Below are positions 29,001-40,255 of a DNA stretch of 64,000 nt, piece by piece. The notes beneath the pieces are model-generated. The model worked only from the letters and a program-made list of their open reading frames with translations, was not told where the DNA came from and did no database searches. Every line of letters begins with the position of its first letter. Position 1 is the first letter of the stretch. The translations under genes were made by a program, and so were the position numbers. The stretch spans positions 26,694,481-26,758,480 of the forward strand of contig NW_019211460.1 in NCBI RefSeq assembly GCF_002443255.2. The letters run 5' to 3'. The stretch comes from Varroa destructor. Lineage: Eukaryota; Arthropoda; Arachnida; Mesostigmata; Varroidae.

Positions 29001-32000
29001 ACGTCAGAACGCGCAAGGACTATAATAAGCCGATTCTTAATACCTCTGAGCTCTGCTCGCCAACGTGATGTATTGTTGTGTGGCACAATACAGATACCTT
29101 TTTTAAAATTATAACGGCAGCTTTGTTTTTGGCTAAGCCTTAGCTTTGTTGCTCTGTTCGTCCTTACAACAGCAGGATCACGTTACAGCCTTAATGCTTC
29201 TACTGAATCTGATAGCCATCTGGTTTCAGTCAATTTCCAAATATGCCCTGATAATGACAAATAGAAAAAATTCTCATCTGAAAAATACAAAACAACATTT
29301 TTAGGTATTCTGTAGAAATGTTCGACATATATAGTTCAATTATTTGTTGGTGTCTTCCTCGACCATACAAACCTAACAGACCTTGAATATTTTCGCTTGC
29401 TATAAAAATTGATAAAACTACTTCATGCTACTTCACAGATCACTGAGTCTGGCACGACAGGTTGTGTACGAGACGATTCAATGCTTAGCCAATTCACTTA
29501 ACATCGTTGCCAGTTGCGGAACACCGTACCTAGATATATCGGCGTCGATCTACGATCTTTGCCGGCGATAATACGCGCCACCGATTCAATTCAATTTTCA
29601 GTGACTTCACTACTAGCTTCGCGGCCGAAATCCAAAGTCATCCTCTAAGGGTGAGAACGAATCGGTAGCTGCACGCGGCTCGAACGGCGATAGCCACAAC
29701 AGATATCGCCTAGCGTTGACAGCAAAACCGGCAACAGTAGTAACGGTGTGCTTTAGCCACCATAAGCCAAATTTACATTTTCACTCAGGTGTGAAATGTA
29801 CCTTCGCTGCAGACGAAGCGCTTCGCACTGGCCAATACTGCGCGTCCTAACGGTAGAGCACTTTAAGTCAAGTCCCTCAGACGTTCACACAGCTACTGGG
29901 TGGAAGCAAACAAGCGACATGAAGTTGTGGGTACATGCGTGATCGACCTGTTCGTCTGGGACCACTGAACCATAAGAAATGGAATGTTATTTATGTCTTC
30001 AGCAAGGACGGCCGTGTCCTCCTCACGAGGATATCATCTGCTGCTAACTCTTTCACCGCAGGGTGTCTCCCATGTCGCCCGTCTCCTGAGCTGTATGTCC
30101 ATATATGTTTCTAATATGCGTGTATGTGCACGTGTTATAATGTCATGTATAAATATCGCGCACGTGGCCGCGCATCTGCATACGAGGTTGGCTAAGATAG
30201 GCATAATAATAATGATAACTTCGGTCGAGGTTTTTACCCCCAGGGCAGGCTTCTGTTTTCGAATACAAGGAGAATCTTAGCGACACGGGCGCTCCAGGTC
30301 GCACGATCTGCTCAGCGCCGTTCCAAATTAAAGTGGCAATGGCGACGGCTGCAGCAGTAGCAATGACAACAGAGAGTAATAAACGACAGATCGTCTAGCA
30401 ATAGTTGAAGCAGAATGATTGGGGCGAGCTCGTCCGTATACGATTCTCTCGTTTGCTCCTGTTAACTAGGAAGTTCCATTATAAAGGCTGACTGTTCTGA
30501 TCGATATGTAACCATAAAAATAGATACACCTACATCATCTCACAGGTGTATCCTAATCCAATTTCGAATTGAAGTTCTGAAGTTAGCCTTAGAAGATCTT
30601 CTAATTGTAGAACAAAAACTCAGATGCTAACGAGTGGCCGTCGTTTAAACTAGAGAATGACTACTATACGCGTCTTGTTTCTTGCATTTTATCCATGAAC
30701 GTTTTCTTGATTTAACTTTTTTTTTTTCTGAGGACTGACGATAAGTAGATCCAACTTATCCGCCGCTACCTTTGAAAGGATAGCTAGCGCGTCTACATAA
30801 TCTGTGCAAAGAATTGCTTGCGGTTTCAATCCGTTCAGCAGAGTTAAATAACTTTTGAGACTCGCACGCAGATAGAACTGATTTGAGCAATAGTTAGCCG
30901 AATCGTAGGTCTTTAAATAGATGGCTACCTATAGAGGTTCGTCCGTACACATTGACCCCCGCCTGCTACCAACTGAAACATCTGAAAGCTCAATACGATG
31001 TGCGACGTGTTCGGAACTCAAACGCCGCGACCTGCGTTGAGTGGGGTCATGGAATCCGGACCTTCGCCCCCGACCCTGAGACGCCGCGGCCAATGGCTGG
31101 CGGAGGAGCCAGTTGACGACACAGGAGTCTATTTTGAATAACGGCAACGAAGGTGAGTGTGACGACGTCAACAGCGGTGATATTCAACAAACGACTGCAG
31201 AGTCGCGCTAAAGACCAGATCAGATGAGATGCGGGTGGACCGAATACAATCGTCAAAGAGGGCGAGAAACAAAGATAGATTATTTGAAACGACATTTCTA
31301 TGGTGAGCCTTGAATACCGTAGAATGGTCTGAGTAGGGTATCTAATAAGATGAGATGGCACACCTAAACGAGACGAATGTGCAACCGTTTAAGAGCATCA
31401 GAAAGAAGTTAATTACACAAGTGACCACAGCCGGACCTTGTGCCTAGATCAGGCCACACATCAAAAAGTTTGAAGTTACTTAAAAGCTATTCAGTTGGCT
31501 GCCTGCTTGGTCCGTTAATCATGACCAGCATCATCAACGTGGTCTTTCTGCTCAGCGTTCGTAAGCATCTCCGTCACCACCAGCTAACTCAAGTCGGTAG
31601 CTACTTCTACGCCAATTGGAGACAGAATTTGCTGCGAAGCAATTTAATTTTAGGTCTGCTCAATCGTATCATCAAAGCTCAACAGGAGCTTGACGACCAT
31701 TGCCACCAAAAGCGCAGAAGCCTGATTGAAATCGACGAGCTCGGTTTATACACGCACGTAGACTTCGGTAATCGCTACTGGACGTAGGAACACTTGCTGC
31801 AGGCTAGTATAAACATGTTCACTAGCTTCAACGTCGAAACGAATGCAACCTGAGTCGTGCATAGGCCCGCGGGGTTCGCAGAACAGAATGGACAACATAA
31901 ACAACAAGTATACATATATACACATACGTATCAATGCAGACGTCCAGGACGGCAATTCCTTGGCCCATTTGCCCGAGTATAGGTGTCGACCTCATCCAAC

Positions 32001-32517
32001 ATTTTACTTACCTGTGAGATGATCTAACACTGAGTGACAATAGGCAACGGAAGAAAAATGAAAACTGGACTAGGCGATTTATACGAATAGATAAGACATT
32101 TTTTTTAGCCCATTGTGCTACAAATCAACACAGAATTGGACCTCACCTTCATGTGAGTACATATAAGCAGTCTAGACTAATCAGACCTCATCTAGAGCAA
32201 GCCAGCACCGGCTGACAAGGTGGCCTTAGATACCAAATTACCTATTACGTGTAACGAAATTACAAAGAAAATCACATTTAGATCAGATTATAAGAATATC
32301 TTTATTATTTACAATATAGTGTTTTTTTTTCTGTTCATTCTATTATTTATTAGCTCTTTCATTTTTGTCTCTACTATGCCTGACTTAGTATTTACAGTTG
32401 ACATTATTACAACTCGGTTAGCGGCCGGTGCCGGAGGAATTGACTTCGATCCATTGACGACAATTTGTTGTCAACAGTTTCTCAAGCTCGACACATCTGC
32501 CATCCACACGCACCTTC

Positions 32518-32570
32518 TACACACACACAAGCACACACAAGCACACGCACGTACGCACACCTACGCGCGC
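32518..32570. repeat. CA-rich interrupted microsatellite
   Basis: ACAC, GCAC and ACGC units over about 50 bases. It yields a His/Thr-rich stretch in an AT-rich plus-strand frame that I do not consider a gene. Confidence 0.85.
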
Positions 32571-32999
32571 AAACATATACAAATAGAGCAGTGTTCTGTG
32601 ATGTTTAAGTTTTTTTCGCAGGCCACTTTCGCCTATGTTCATTCTGTTCTCTTTGTCTGTCCATGGTCGGAATATATAGAACGTACGGGGCACCGACAAA
32701 GCATCAAGAGGAAAGAACGTGGATTTCTTAACGTAGCTGAAAAAAAAATATATTTATATAAAAGAAGGTAGTCGCTTAGAAAAATCGATACTCAAACGTT
32801 CTAACTAAGCTTCGATCTGACGTATGTAATGTGTGACGGAAGCTTGTGCTCAGCTTTGCGGGAGTTTCTTACGTATCGCACTCGAGTTGGCAACAAAAAG
32901 ACCTCCGATTCGGGGTTGAATAAATAGATGACAGCTAAATAAATAACTGGGTTGATTGATTGGTGATCGTCTAGAGGTGGTAGTAATATTTGTTTTGTT

Positions 33000-33048
33000 T
33001 ATGTATGTATGTATGTATGTATGTATATATATATGTATATGTATGTAG
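33000..33048. repeat. TATG tetranucleotide repeat
   Basis: About six perfect TATG units, then a TA stretch, then further TATG units. Confidence 0.9.
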
Positions 33049-34436
33049 GCTGGTCCCTTGTCTGTGAAGGTGATGAGCTGCTTGAAAACGGTCCGCTGTC
33101 GAGATCGGCGCTTCCGAGATCGTCGGAACTCGATCAACTGTACCCTTGCAATCAATGGGTTGATCGACGCTCCACTATCGCATCACTCACTCGTCATCTA
33201 TCATATGAACATTCTTACTTTACTACTATTATTATCATTCTAAAGGTTCGAGTTATTATCTTAATAGTAGTCTTCAATCTACTCTTGTTCCTGTTAATAT
33301 TATAGTGAGGGTTCTTTCTCATCGTTTTCAAGTATTGAGCATTGGTTGTTATTATGATTATCGTCGCAATAACGATAAGGGCTTTTGGGGAAGCCCATCT
33401 TGTTGAGTATTCAATCGTAGTTCGGTACTGATATGGATGATGCATCTTCCCATAAATCAGTTAATCGATCCATGCATATGGCCACATGTCTACGTTACAA
33501 TCAAACTCAATGAGCGGACCATAAGCGGCAACAACAAAGGCACCAAATAGCGAAGAACTCGCCCGTGCTGCATTGGCGAGCTTCACGAATATATCTTGCT
33601 ATAAATATATTGCTAATTTTTTCTGTAGTGTTTTTTAGGTGTACTTTTTTTTTTTTTAGATCTATTTCGTGTTCTTTCTTGTTGCAAATGTTCGCCTCCG
33701 TTGTTTCACCGGTGGGATAGAACTAACTGGTTTTTTTGCAAAGTTCCGAGCAAACCTATCGATACATAGCTAAAGAAACAATACGTGGTACTGGACTCGC
33801 GATGTTCTTCACATGATCCTTTCAACTTCATATCGGTAGATCATAGTTTCTCTAAAGCTGCTTGTATCTCGTTCGTTCTTGCATTTTATTTATTTTTTTT
33901 TTTATATATATATATAGCTACGTATTTACTTATATGTATTAATAATATATATGTAGATTTATTTTCACCGTAGGCTCTCATTCTCTGAGGATTTCTTTCC
34001 CCTTTTCTCTCGGCACTCAAGCCTCGTTCTATATATACTATGGACTATGCTTTGCGTAGTTGCAGTCTTTTGTGGTAGTGTGAAGACAAATAACGCATTA
34101 CTAACATCAGCTAGCTAAGGTGGCCCCTGCCAAATGACGGTGGGAGCCGTCACGCGAGTAATCTACGCGAGATGTTTGACGGGGGCTGAAAGACGAGAAT
34201 TGAGTTTACTTTGGTTGCTGTCTTGGACACGGCACCATTCGACCACGAAACGTGATGCAACGAGACCATCAAGAGTTATTAGGCCACAGACTGGCAACAA
34301 TAGCGATCGAGATCCCCCTACACTTGCACTACTAAGTAAGTACAATTCACACACAGACAACCGAAGCGTATTGTTACTGTTGAGCCACGGTGGCTCTTCA
34401 ATCGGCTACAAATCGCCAGCGGCCTGTATCTTTTCC

Positions 34437-34442
34437 TTTATT
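34437..34442 (-). promoter_or_regulatory. candidate polyadenylation signal AATAAA for klu
   Basis: The plus strand reads TTTATT, so the minus strand reads AATAAA, about 185 bases downstream of the klu stop. It is the first canonical hexamer after the stop on that strand. A moderately G/T-containing stretch follows. Use is inferred, since no transcript evidence is available. Confidence 0.5.
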
Positions 34443-34549
34443 AACATCCTACATGAATAACTGTCACTACCGTTAATTAACGACTTCGCGCGTCGACGCC
34501 AGATGCCAAGTGGCATGAGGCGCTCCAACGAAGATGCAGTTTAGCATTG

Positions 34550-34566
34550 TCGTCGTCGTCGTCGTC
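34550..34566. repeat. TCG/GAC repeat in the klu 3' UTR
   Basis: Over five perfect units, lying on the transcribed strand of the probable 3' UTR as GAC repeats. Confidence 0.85.
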
Positions 34567-34625
34567 ATAAAATAAATCTCTTAAGCACTGTGTGTTTCTC
34601 GGGCTAGCTATCTTGCCAGGGCATT

Positions 34626-35915
34626 TTACGTTTGCAGCGGCGACCCTGGCAGGATGGCCAGTGGCTCCTCCTCAAGAGACGACGAACTCGAGTCGGGCAG
34701 CGTCGGTGGAAGCGCGTAACGGGCGTGCGTTCGCATATGCCGTGTGATCATGTCCCGTCGACAGGCGGCATAGGGACACTGCGGGCACTTGTATGGCTTC
34801 TCGCCGGTATGCGTGCGTTGGTGCGTGGACAGATGGTCGCTGCGCGAGAACACCTGGCCGCACACTTTGCACGTGTACGGCTTGACGCCGGTATGCAACC
34901 GCATGTGGCGCGTCAACATGTCGCTCCGAGCGAACGACCGCTGGCAGATATCGCACGAATAGCTACGCCCGTTGCCCGTTCCGCCAGATGACGAGCCCAA
35001 AGAGCCACCCGAGCCGGGATCAGGCGACGCCGCCTGCTTGTTTCGGTGTCGCGACGCAATGTGTTTAGCGAGTCGGTCGTGAAGCGAGAACGTTTGACCA
35101 CAAATCGAGCAGACGTAACCGGGACTGCTGCCTTGACTACTGGCCTCTTCGGGACTGCTGCTTGCTTCAGCCGACGATGACTGCAAAGGTGATGACTGAG
35201 TGGGAGATTGACGCCGCTTGACGGGCGATGGCGTCGATGAGCTCTTCCGGGTGGAAACACTACCGCTGGCCGAATTCTTGGCAGAAGATTCGAATTTGGT
35301 GGACGACAAGGCAGGCACCGATGGGGTGGCGGTGTTACTTGACGATGACGATTTCGGTGACGATTTCGTCGACGTAGTTTTCGTTTTCGTCGTTGTTGCC
35401 GTTGTTGGCGTCGGGTAAAACGGTGGCGTCAGCAGTGGTGAGCCGGCTGGTGAGGCAAGACCAAGAAGGCCGAGGTCGAACCGGAACTGCATCGGCACCC
35501 GAGGAAAGTCGAAGGGCGCTGGCGGCGTCGTTGAACTGCGCAACAGGGCAGATTCGTCGGTGGCGCCTGCAGCGGGTGATGGTGTACGACGAACAGACAG
35601 GTCGAGTGGTGAGTCCTGCGGGGTTGACGTGACCGACTCGAGACTCGACGTCGACTGTGATTGTTGCCTAAGCAGCTGGTCACGTTTGAGCAGCTCGGGA
35701 AGCAGATGCTCAAGGGACGAGTAAATTGGTGAAATGGGCGAGACAGGAAGAAGGGACCGAACATGGTCAGCGTACGAGGACGACTTCGGTGACCACGAAC
35801 TTGACGGCGGAGTATCGGCAACGTAGATCGATTTGCTGTCTTCCGATGACGAGACGCGGTCATCACGTCGATTTGCGGAGCTATCCACAGCTTCGCTACC
35901 ACTGTGCCTTTTTTT
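34626..35915 (-). CDS. klu: klumpfuss-like transcription factor, C-terminal exon with four C2H2 zinc fingers
   Basis: This exon encodes residues 140-568 of a nuclear DNA-binding protein. The start is set by the acceptor TTTACAG (AG at 35917-35916), which enters in phase 0 at KKRHSGSEAVDSS. The order is: an acidic and Ser-rich start; a leucine-rich block (SLEHLLPELLKRDQLLRQQ); PLDLSV (about 242-247), a CtBP-type corepressor motif; a Pro-rich block (PFDFPRVPMQFRFDLGLLGL); and a long Ser/Thr/Lys low-complexity stretch. The fingers follow. ZF1 is C408, C411, H424, H429. ZF2-4 are C460/C463/H476/H480, C488/C491/H504/H508 and C516/C519/H532/H536, joined by HTGVKPY and HTGEKPY linkers. Recognition helices RSDMLTR, RSDHLST and RRDMITR match the EGR/WT1-related klumpfuss class, whose known architecture is one separate finger plus three EGR-like ones. 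Drosophila klu acts in neural lineages and adult sensory organs; that role is only transferred here by homology. All zinc ligands are intact, and translation ends at TAA 34626-34628. Confidence 0.93.
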   Translation of the reverse strand, partial: KKRHSGSEAVDSSANRRDDRVSSSEDSKSIYVADTPPSSSWSPKSSSYADHVRSLLPVSPISPIYSSLEHLLPELLKRDQLLRQQSQSTSSLESVTSTPQDSPLDLSVRRTPSPAAGATDESALLRSSTTPPAPFDFPRVPMQFRFDLGLLGLASPAGSPLLTPPFYPTPTTATTTKTKTTSTKSSPKSSSSSNTATPSVPALSSTKFESSAKNSASGSVSTRKSSSTPSPVKRRQSPTQSSPLQSSSAEASSSPEEASSQGSSPGYVCSICGQTFSLHDRLAKHIASRHRNKQAASPDPGSGGSLGSSSGGTGNGRSYSCDICQRSFARSDMLTRHMRLHTGVKPYTCKVCGQVFSRSDHLSTHQRTHTGEKPYKCPQCPYAACRRDMITRHMRTHARYALPPTLPDSSSSSLEEEPLAILPGSPLQT

Positions 35916-36063
35916 CTGTAAATGGTCAACAATTAATAGCAAGTAGATGTGAGCAAAGTTAGAACTGTTGTGTTCCGGCAACGACAAAACTACTATGTTA
36001 TTATTCTTATATTCTAGGAACTCTACAAAAAGCAAGAACTGTTTAAAAGCAGTTGTTTTACAC

Positions 36064-36064
<1 letters not shown>

Positions 36065-36106
<42 letters not shown>
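36065..36106. repeat. (TA)21 repeat in klu intron
   Basis: Twenty-one perfect TA units, 150 bases upstream of the klu acceptor on the transcribed strand. Translated in frame it gives an Ile-Tyr run, which is an artefact of the open intron frame. Confidence 0.95.
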
Positions 36107-36109
<3 letters not shown>

Positions 36110-39100
36110 CATACAGTGATTGAGACAGCCGTGGTAAATATATGTTTAAAAGCTGAGGCAAAACAGTACCAAAATGGTGACTGAACTGCTGCTGGGCTTG
36201 TGAGTTATTACTACTCTTATTTAGATCCGATAAATACTATCCGAAATGAATGGATTCAAATTCACCATTGTCCTGCCGTAACAAACAGAAGCAAAGCGAT
36301 TTCGTGTTTGTGGTTAAATAGCGTAGCGTACGGCGTCTACTGTTGTTGTCAGTACTGCCACTGACGCAATAGCCGCAATCGTTCGAGGCAAAATGGCCAC
36401 TTTTGTGAATTATGAAAACCATAGGAGGTATGTTACCATTGAAGCACAAACATCCCAACGGCTACACCAGATGTGGGCCCGTGTACAAGAGGGAGATTGT
36501 AGACGGCAACCCCCAGAAGCTAAACAAAAAGTGTCTATGAAATTGAAAGCCAATAGCAGTTTCCTTCCCTCTTGTCTTTTACGGCGACGGTAACAACATT
36601 GATCGTTTCTCGTAAAGGTGTGCATGGCCCGCAGACGTCGCGTTCAGAATTTCCTCTCTTTCCGCGCTGTACGCTGACGTCATCGTCGCTGCCGCTATAG
36701 AGAATAGCCCGTGCAGATCGTTTCCACCCACTCAACGTCAATAATGCGCTTGACTTGCGCATGAGCGGCTATTGCAGAATCTGCCGCTGCCACTGCCACC
36801 GCCACCATCTCTAAATGAGAACTCATCACCAGCAGAACTTCTGCTCCTCTCGGAATCTTGGCGGTAGGGGGCCTATCGGCCAAGCAGTAGCTAGCTAATA
36901 AGAAGTCATAGCTACCATCTGCTTTCTGATTGCTGTTGCTCGGTCTCTCTATTCTCAGATCTGCATGTTGTTCGATATCGGCAAGAACGTTAGCAAGATG
37001 ATAGGGGCCGTGGAGTAGGCTTTCTCCACGGCCACTGCGGCAGACACTACGACAACAAATTGCTGTTTACCGTCCAATTTGCTGTCGACCACCGGAGGCA
37101 TCAGAAACAGTAAACGGCCACCGGACAACAAGCCAGAGCCATGTGTTGATGATGATGCCAAGCCCCCAATAATAACGGCAGCAGCAACTTAACATCGTGC
37201 CAGTTCCCCCTAGCATAGCTGTTGCTGGTACGGCCCACACTGTCACAATGCCATAATTCAGCCGCTGACGCCAGCCGATGATGGTCTGTCAACGGACATC
37301 GGCAAATCGCTGATGGAACTATTTGGTCCAATTCACTTATAGCTCAATGGCTGCTTTCTCGCTCATACACAGACCAACAGCTCAGCTAGATAGGGAAAGA
37401 AAGACAGACCCAACCGTTTGCAATTATTGCTGTTAGTGCTGCGAACGTGTCCGTCGCCGTTGCTGCCGGAGCAGCGCTTGTCGCGGCCAAGGCGGCGGCG
37501 GCTCCTTGATGCATGCCGTCGATCCGAATGGCAGGGGGAGCAGCAGTAGCCGAAACAGTAACATGGTTTACGATGGCTGTGGGCTGTGTTCGAGCGTCTA
37601 CTATAGCTATTATTAATACTATACTATTAATTCTATTGCTACCTTGCTGCTGTTGCTCCATAAAGTCAATGCGTTCGTCGTCTTCGGCAACAACGTCGAC
37701 ATCGGCACTACCGCTATCATCATTTTCGCAGCATCGACTTCTGCTTGTGCTCTCGTAGCGCTTCGCTGTTGAGAGTGGTCGAGCATCGAGAAGCGCGCGT
37801 TAACTCAAGCCATTACCACCATCGAAGTCTCCATTTCGCCGCTCATCACGGCATCGCCAGCATTCTAGGCGGCAGCAGCAACAGTAACAACAGAGATAGC
37901 GACAACTAAAAGCAGAACCATTTATCTACCGCTATTAGACAAGCACGACTAAGACGGCTATTTTTGATGCTCATGCTGGTGATGGCGGTGGTGGCGGCGG
38001 CGGCGGCGACGTACCAGTGTGGCCAAGGCAGCAGCGGCAGTAGCGTCAACTGTCGGCGTACAAGCAGAAACCAATCAAGATGGCGTTCTGCTGACGATGC
38101 GGAGGCTGTTGGCGCGCCCGAGCCACTGTCGCCGCCGCGACTTCGTTGGGTGCGACCGAACCATCATCGGAGAGCGAAAACCGAAATACCAGAGCCAGGC
38201 AAACGGCCGCTCGCCCGACTGCGTTCACCGTCTCCTGGTCATCCGCGGCAATTCGTTCTGGACAACAATCGGTCAGTCGATCGCTTGCTACTTGATCGAA
38301 GGGTGAGGCCGATGAGATCAAGTGGAAGGACCCTCGAGGGGGCAGGAGGTAGAGTGAATACACGAGGGATTTAGAAAAGTAATGCTGATGGCGAATGAGG
38401 AATTGCGCGGGGCAGGGGAACCTCGTAGAAGAGCATATAAACCACTGATACAAGTATTCGGCTAGTGGTTCGACGTGCGTTTCGCGGTTCTCTGTCGCCG
38501 TTGCTGTTATAACTGCAATCAGTGCTACCATGAACAACAATAACAACAGAGATACCACAGCATTGGATCAGAACACGAAACGAATCGGCAAATGCGCTAC
38601 TTGCAATTACCCACGCCTTCGCTAAATTAATGTATAGAAGTACCGAAGCATGAGCATTTGTCAACAACGGCCGCCATAAATGTGGCAGCTCTTTCACTAG
38701 AAAGTGAACCCACAGAAAATTTACAGACGGACGGGAATCAAAACCGCTAGGCTTGAAAAGACGATGCGGTAATTAAGAGTAAAATGAGGCAGCAAAAACT
38801 GGCCAGTACTCGCATAGCTATACTGAAGTGACAAACGAAATAAAAACATTACTTGTTAGTGAAAAAATCGTGTACTTGGAAAACTATCTGCTTCGCCATC
38901 AGATTTCAATGGCGCCGAAGGCGACAGAAAGGGTCTCAGCAAACCTGCGTCCTTTCAGAGAAGCGATCTAATATAACATGGTTAGACGCGAGCCAAACCA
39001 TCGACAGCTGCTCAGCAAACAATATGCTCTATATGTATATTACTACTGTATCGCGGGTAAAACACATTTGGTTCAATTCAATGCAATAGCTCGAAGAAGG

Positions 39101-40238
39101 CCCTGGGCAATCGTCAGTGGGCTGGTAGGTGAGAAACCGACGAGTCTACCCATGGTAAGTAAGTTGCCACGCTTGATGATCAGAGAACGTCGTCTCAGAC
39201 AGAAGATACTTTCATCTGCTAAAACTCAAAGAGCTTTTTCAAACCGAAGTCTCAGACACAGGGACAAAGAAAAGAGTCTGGACCTGACGGTAAACGACAA
39301 ATCTTCTTCTGTCAAAGCAGGAACTAGGATAGCGATGCTCTGGCATGCGCATCGGCTTGCACTACGACCGTTATAGTTGCTGTAACTTTATTTCTTGTCC
39401 GATGCCTCATTATTTGCAACCTGCCATCTCTCACAGTCTGAATCGCTCTGTCGCAATCTCTTGCTGACTGCGAGCTTTCTTCGTTGTCGCCTATCGGTCG
39501 GGTTCGCGGTTCTAGCCGTACAACACTTACCTGCCCGAGTCAATGTAACACGAGTATGCATGCGGTCACCACCGTGCACCAGTCTGTAGCCAGCGTAGAG
39601 CGCCAGGAGCAGAAAGTCGTTACATACGTTTCTAATGTCTAATGATCACCGCCACGAAGTCTACGCCGCCACTGCGTCACTCGAAGTGACAAAGTACCGA
39701 ACATCTCGAGGAAAGAAAGGTCGTTCTAGCGAGTCCTTCCGAATCGAAAAGCGTTCATTGGCATTGTTAAATAAATTGCCTTTCTTTAAGCACTGTTATC
39801 ATATAGCATAGGCCATAGTCGAAGCAGCAGCGTTTGTCACAACAATAAGGAATCCTTGGTAGGCAAATACAGGTAGTGGTCCTAAATGGGCAGCGCTGAT
39901 TACAGTATCGGCCGATTCTCTGCGAGGGCGCAAAGTATTGAACTCAAGCAGACGCTAACGTAAAGCTGCATAGCGACCATCTGCACGTAAGACGTGCTGT
40001 TGGGTCAGTAGGTACTTCCAATACCAATTGCGTTGACCTTAACAGTGTCACAAGTCTATGCCATCTGCGTTCTATTATCATGCCACGTAGTGAGTTGCTG
40101 TGCTCATAGAATTAGACTCTATTATCGGCAACTGTATTTTATTTTATTATCGGGGAAGAAAGTAGCAACTACAAAATAATCCCTCCGTAGTCGTACCAAC
40201 CTGTAGTCAAATGTCACTTGTCACCATTTGACTATAGG

Positions 40239-40255
40239 GAGAGAGAGAGAGAGAG
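40239..40255. repeat. GA dinucleotide repeat in klu intron
   Basis: Eight and a half GA units. GA tracts of this kind can bind GAGA-type factors in insects, but no function can be read from the sequence here. Confidence 0.88.

Larger units (their letters stand above)
26001..34436. other. non-coding flank downstream of klu
   Basis: Mostly AT-rich with no recognisable gene. One open frame (plus strand 31440-31787) looks less repetitive than the rest but starts at GTG and matches nothing I know. CA-rich (32518-32570) and TATG (33000-33048) microsatellites lie near the 3' side of klu. Confidence 0.55.
34437..34625 (-). other. klu: probable klu 3' UTR
   Basis: This is the stretch between the klu stop codon and the first AATAAA on the minus strand. 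It holds a short GAC-type trinucleotide repeat (34550-34566 on the plus strand as TCG/GTC units) and a small 6-bp hairpin, ATGCCA-AG-TGGCAT, at 34503-34516. The cleavage site would lie 10-30 bases past the signal, so the true end is slightly beyond 34437. A UTR of about 200 bases is short for a developmental transcription factor, so later poly(A) sites are possible. Confidence 0.5.

Noticed and set aside
32220..32771. 183-codon plus-strand frame
   Set aside because: No ATG at its start, AT-rich, with a CA microsatellite inside. The hydrophobic start is typical of chance frames in AT-rich DNA.
34632..34991. Plus-strand open frame opposite the zinc fingers
   Set aside because: An antisense shadow of the conserved finger codons. 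The other antisense frames at 35218-35632 are explained in the same way.
35916..36161. Upstream extension of the zinc-finger frame with an Ile-Tyr run
   Set aside because: It lies before a good acceptor, its Ile-Tyr run is a translated (TA)21 repeat, and its composition is AT-rich and unlike the exon. It is intron sequence.
38046..38558. Minus-strand 170-codon frame in the klu intron with a signal-peptide-like start
   Set aside because: It starts at GTG, and the leucine run comes from a CAA-type repeat read in reverse. No domain follows.
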